From Carpediemonas membranifera (Eukaryota > Fornicata): a DNA stretch of 64,000 nucleotides. The translations under genes and the position numbers were made by a program. The stretch is taken from positions 372,001 to 436,000 of the forward strand of contig JAHDYR010000062.1 in assembly GCA_019828565.1 (NCBI GenBank), in the 5' to 3' direction. Shown here in pieces: positions 63,584 through 64,000 of the stretch. The notes under the pieces were generated by a model. The model saw nothing but the letters and a program-made list of their open reading frames with translations, had not been told where the DNA came from and searched no databases. Numbering within the stretch: the first letter of the stretch is position 1; every line of letters begins with the position of its first letter.

Positions 63584-64000
63584 TTACTCGATAACAATAG
63601 GGTATTCTACCCCAAGGAGCTTCGACACGTCCTCCTCGAGCACGGCATGCAGGTTACTCCCAGTCTTGGACTCAATCCACTCAGGCCTACCATCAACAGA
63701 GTACAACTGGAAGTGCGACGGCCCACGGACGGGAGACGAGAGCCAGAGCTCGCGGTTGGGAGTCTGCCGGTTGACGACGAAGGTCATGCCGTCGGGGATC
63801 TTGAAGGTAAGCACACCGTCGTGGTACTCGATCTCCTCGAAGCCGGGATCGTTGTCTTCAAGCCAGCACGTGAGCGCATCAAGCCAATCCTCTGAGATGC
63901 TCGTAAAGACGTTCTCAGGGAGGGTTTCAGCGGTGGCAGCAGTGTCCGGGGGCGCTGTGTGCGTAACAAGGCCGCGAGAGAAGATGGAGAGGCCAGTTGA
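63584..64000 (-). CDS. FXN: frataxin (5' end outside window)
   Basis: Iron-sulfur cluster assembly factor that stimulates the cysteine desulfurase complex. The frame is open from the window edge to a stop at 63584, giving about 138 residues. The family core is present: WLDALTCWLEDNDPGFEEIE (acidic ridge), DGVLTFKIPDG, FVVNRQTPNRELWLSSPVRG and the C-terminal DGRPEWIESKTGSNLHAVLE. The visible N-terminal stretch (SIFSRGLVTHT) has Ser/Arg character, compatible with an organellar presequence, but the start is not in the window. It supports an Fe-S-making mitochondrion-related organelle. Confidence 0.95.
   Translation of the reverse strand, partial: STGLSIFSRGLVTHTAPPDTAATAETLPENVFTSISEDWLDALTCWLEDNDPGFEEIEYHDGVLTFKIPDGMTFVVNRQTPNRELWLSSPVRGPSHFQLYSVDGRPEWIESKTGSNLHAVLEEDVSKLLGVEYPIVIE

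Overview
The window is nuclear DNA of a unicellular eukaryote. It is GC-rich and gene-dense, with genes on both strands often less than 200 bp apart. Most genes lack introns. Nine putative introns were resolved; eight follow one strict GT-AG pattern and seven of those are only 28-32 nt long. The gene content points to an anaerobic flagellate: a mitochondrion-related organelle (HydG, frataxin, a Pam16-type import subunit, Miro) and a motile flagellum (DNAAF11/LRRC6, TTLL3/8-type glycylase, katanin p60, tubulin cofactor C, a probable axonemal protein). A free-living fornicate metamonad such as Carpediemonas is the best fit. That is an inference from gene content, intron form and base composition, not from a database match.

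Layout. 1-8.4 kb: dyskerin/Cbf5 (cut by the window edge), a small arginine-rich protein, a 7TM protein, a Fic-domain protein, Miro and tubulin cofactor C. 8.5-19 kb: a THOC5-like protein, an Rb-type pocket protein, small and membrane proteins, an epsin, DNAAF11, a ~240 bp dispersed repeat and an EEF2KMT-like methyltransferase. 19-32 kb: an RCC1-like protein, HydG, katanin p60, cyclin H, cofilin, a long-form tRNase Z, a proline-rich protein and a large flagellar-type protein. 32-43 kb: Pam16, ribosomal proteins L6 and S27, NTF2, COMMD and HD-domain proteins, a tubulin glycylase and a divergent TBP. 43-54 kb: eEF1B, a secreted MACPF protein, an RNA-binding protein, the second repeat copy, RTEL1, a possible Pex3, DTD and a class I HDAC. 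54-64 kb: a repeat-built coiled-coil protein, ADAT2, a small basic protein, two large unknowns and frataxin.

Two signals cut across genes. First, the 8-mer TAAACTGC (either orientation) occurs 12 times, about six times the uniform-composition expectation. All 12 copies are outside the main coding regions, and most lie 4-60 bp upstream of a start codon. It looks like a core promoter or initiator element used by a subset of genes, and it helps choose starts and flags possible overlooked small genes. Second, the tiny introns share GTNNGT at the 5' end and TNAYRNAG at the 3' end, so the probable branch-point adenosine sits fused to the acceptor.

No tRNA, rRNA, CRISPR or complete transposon was recognised. 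Starts were taken at ATG codons; several open frames begin upstream at GTG or TTG, and these extensions were not accepted.
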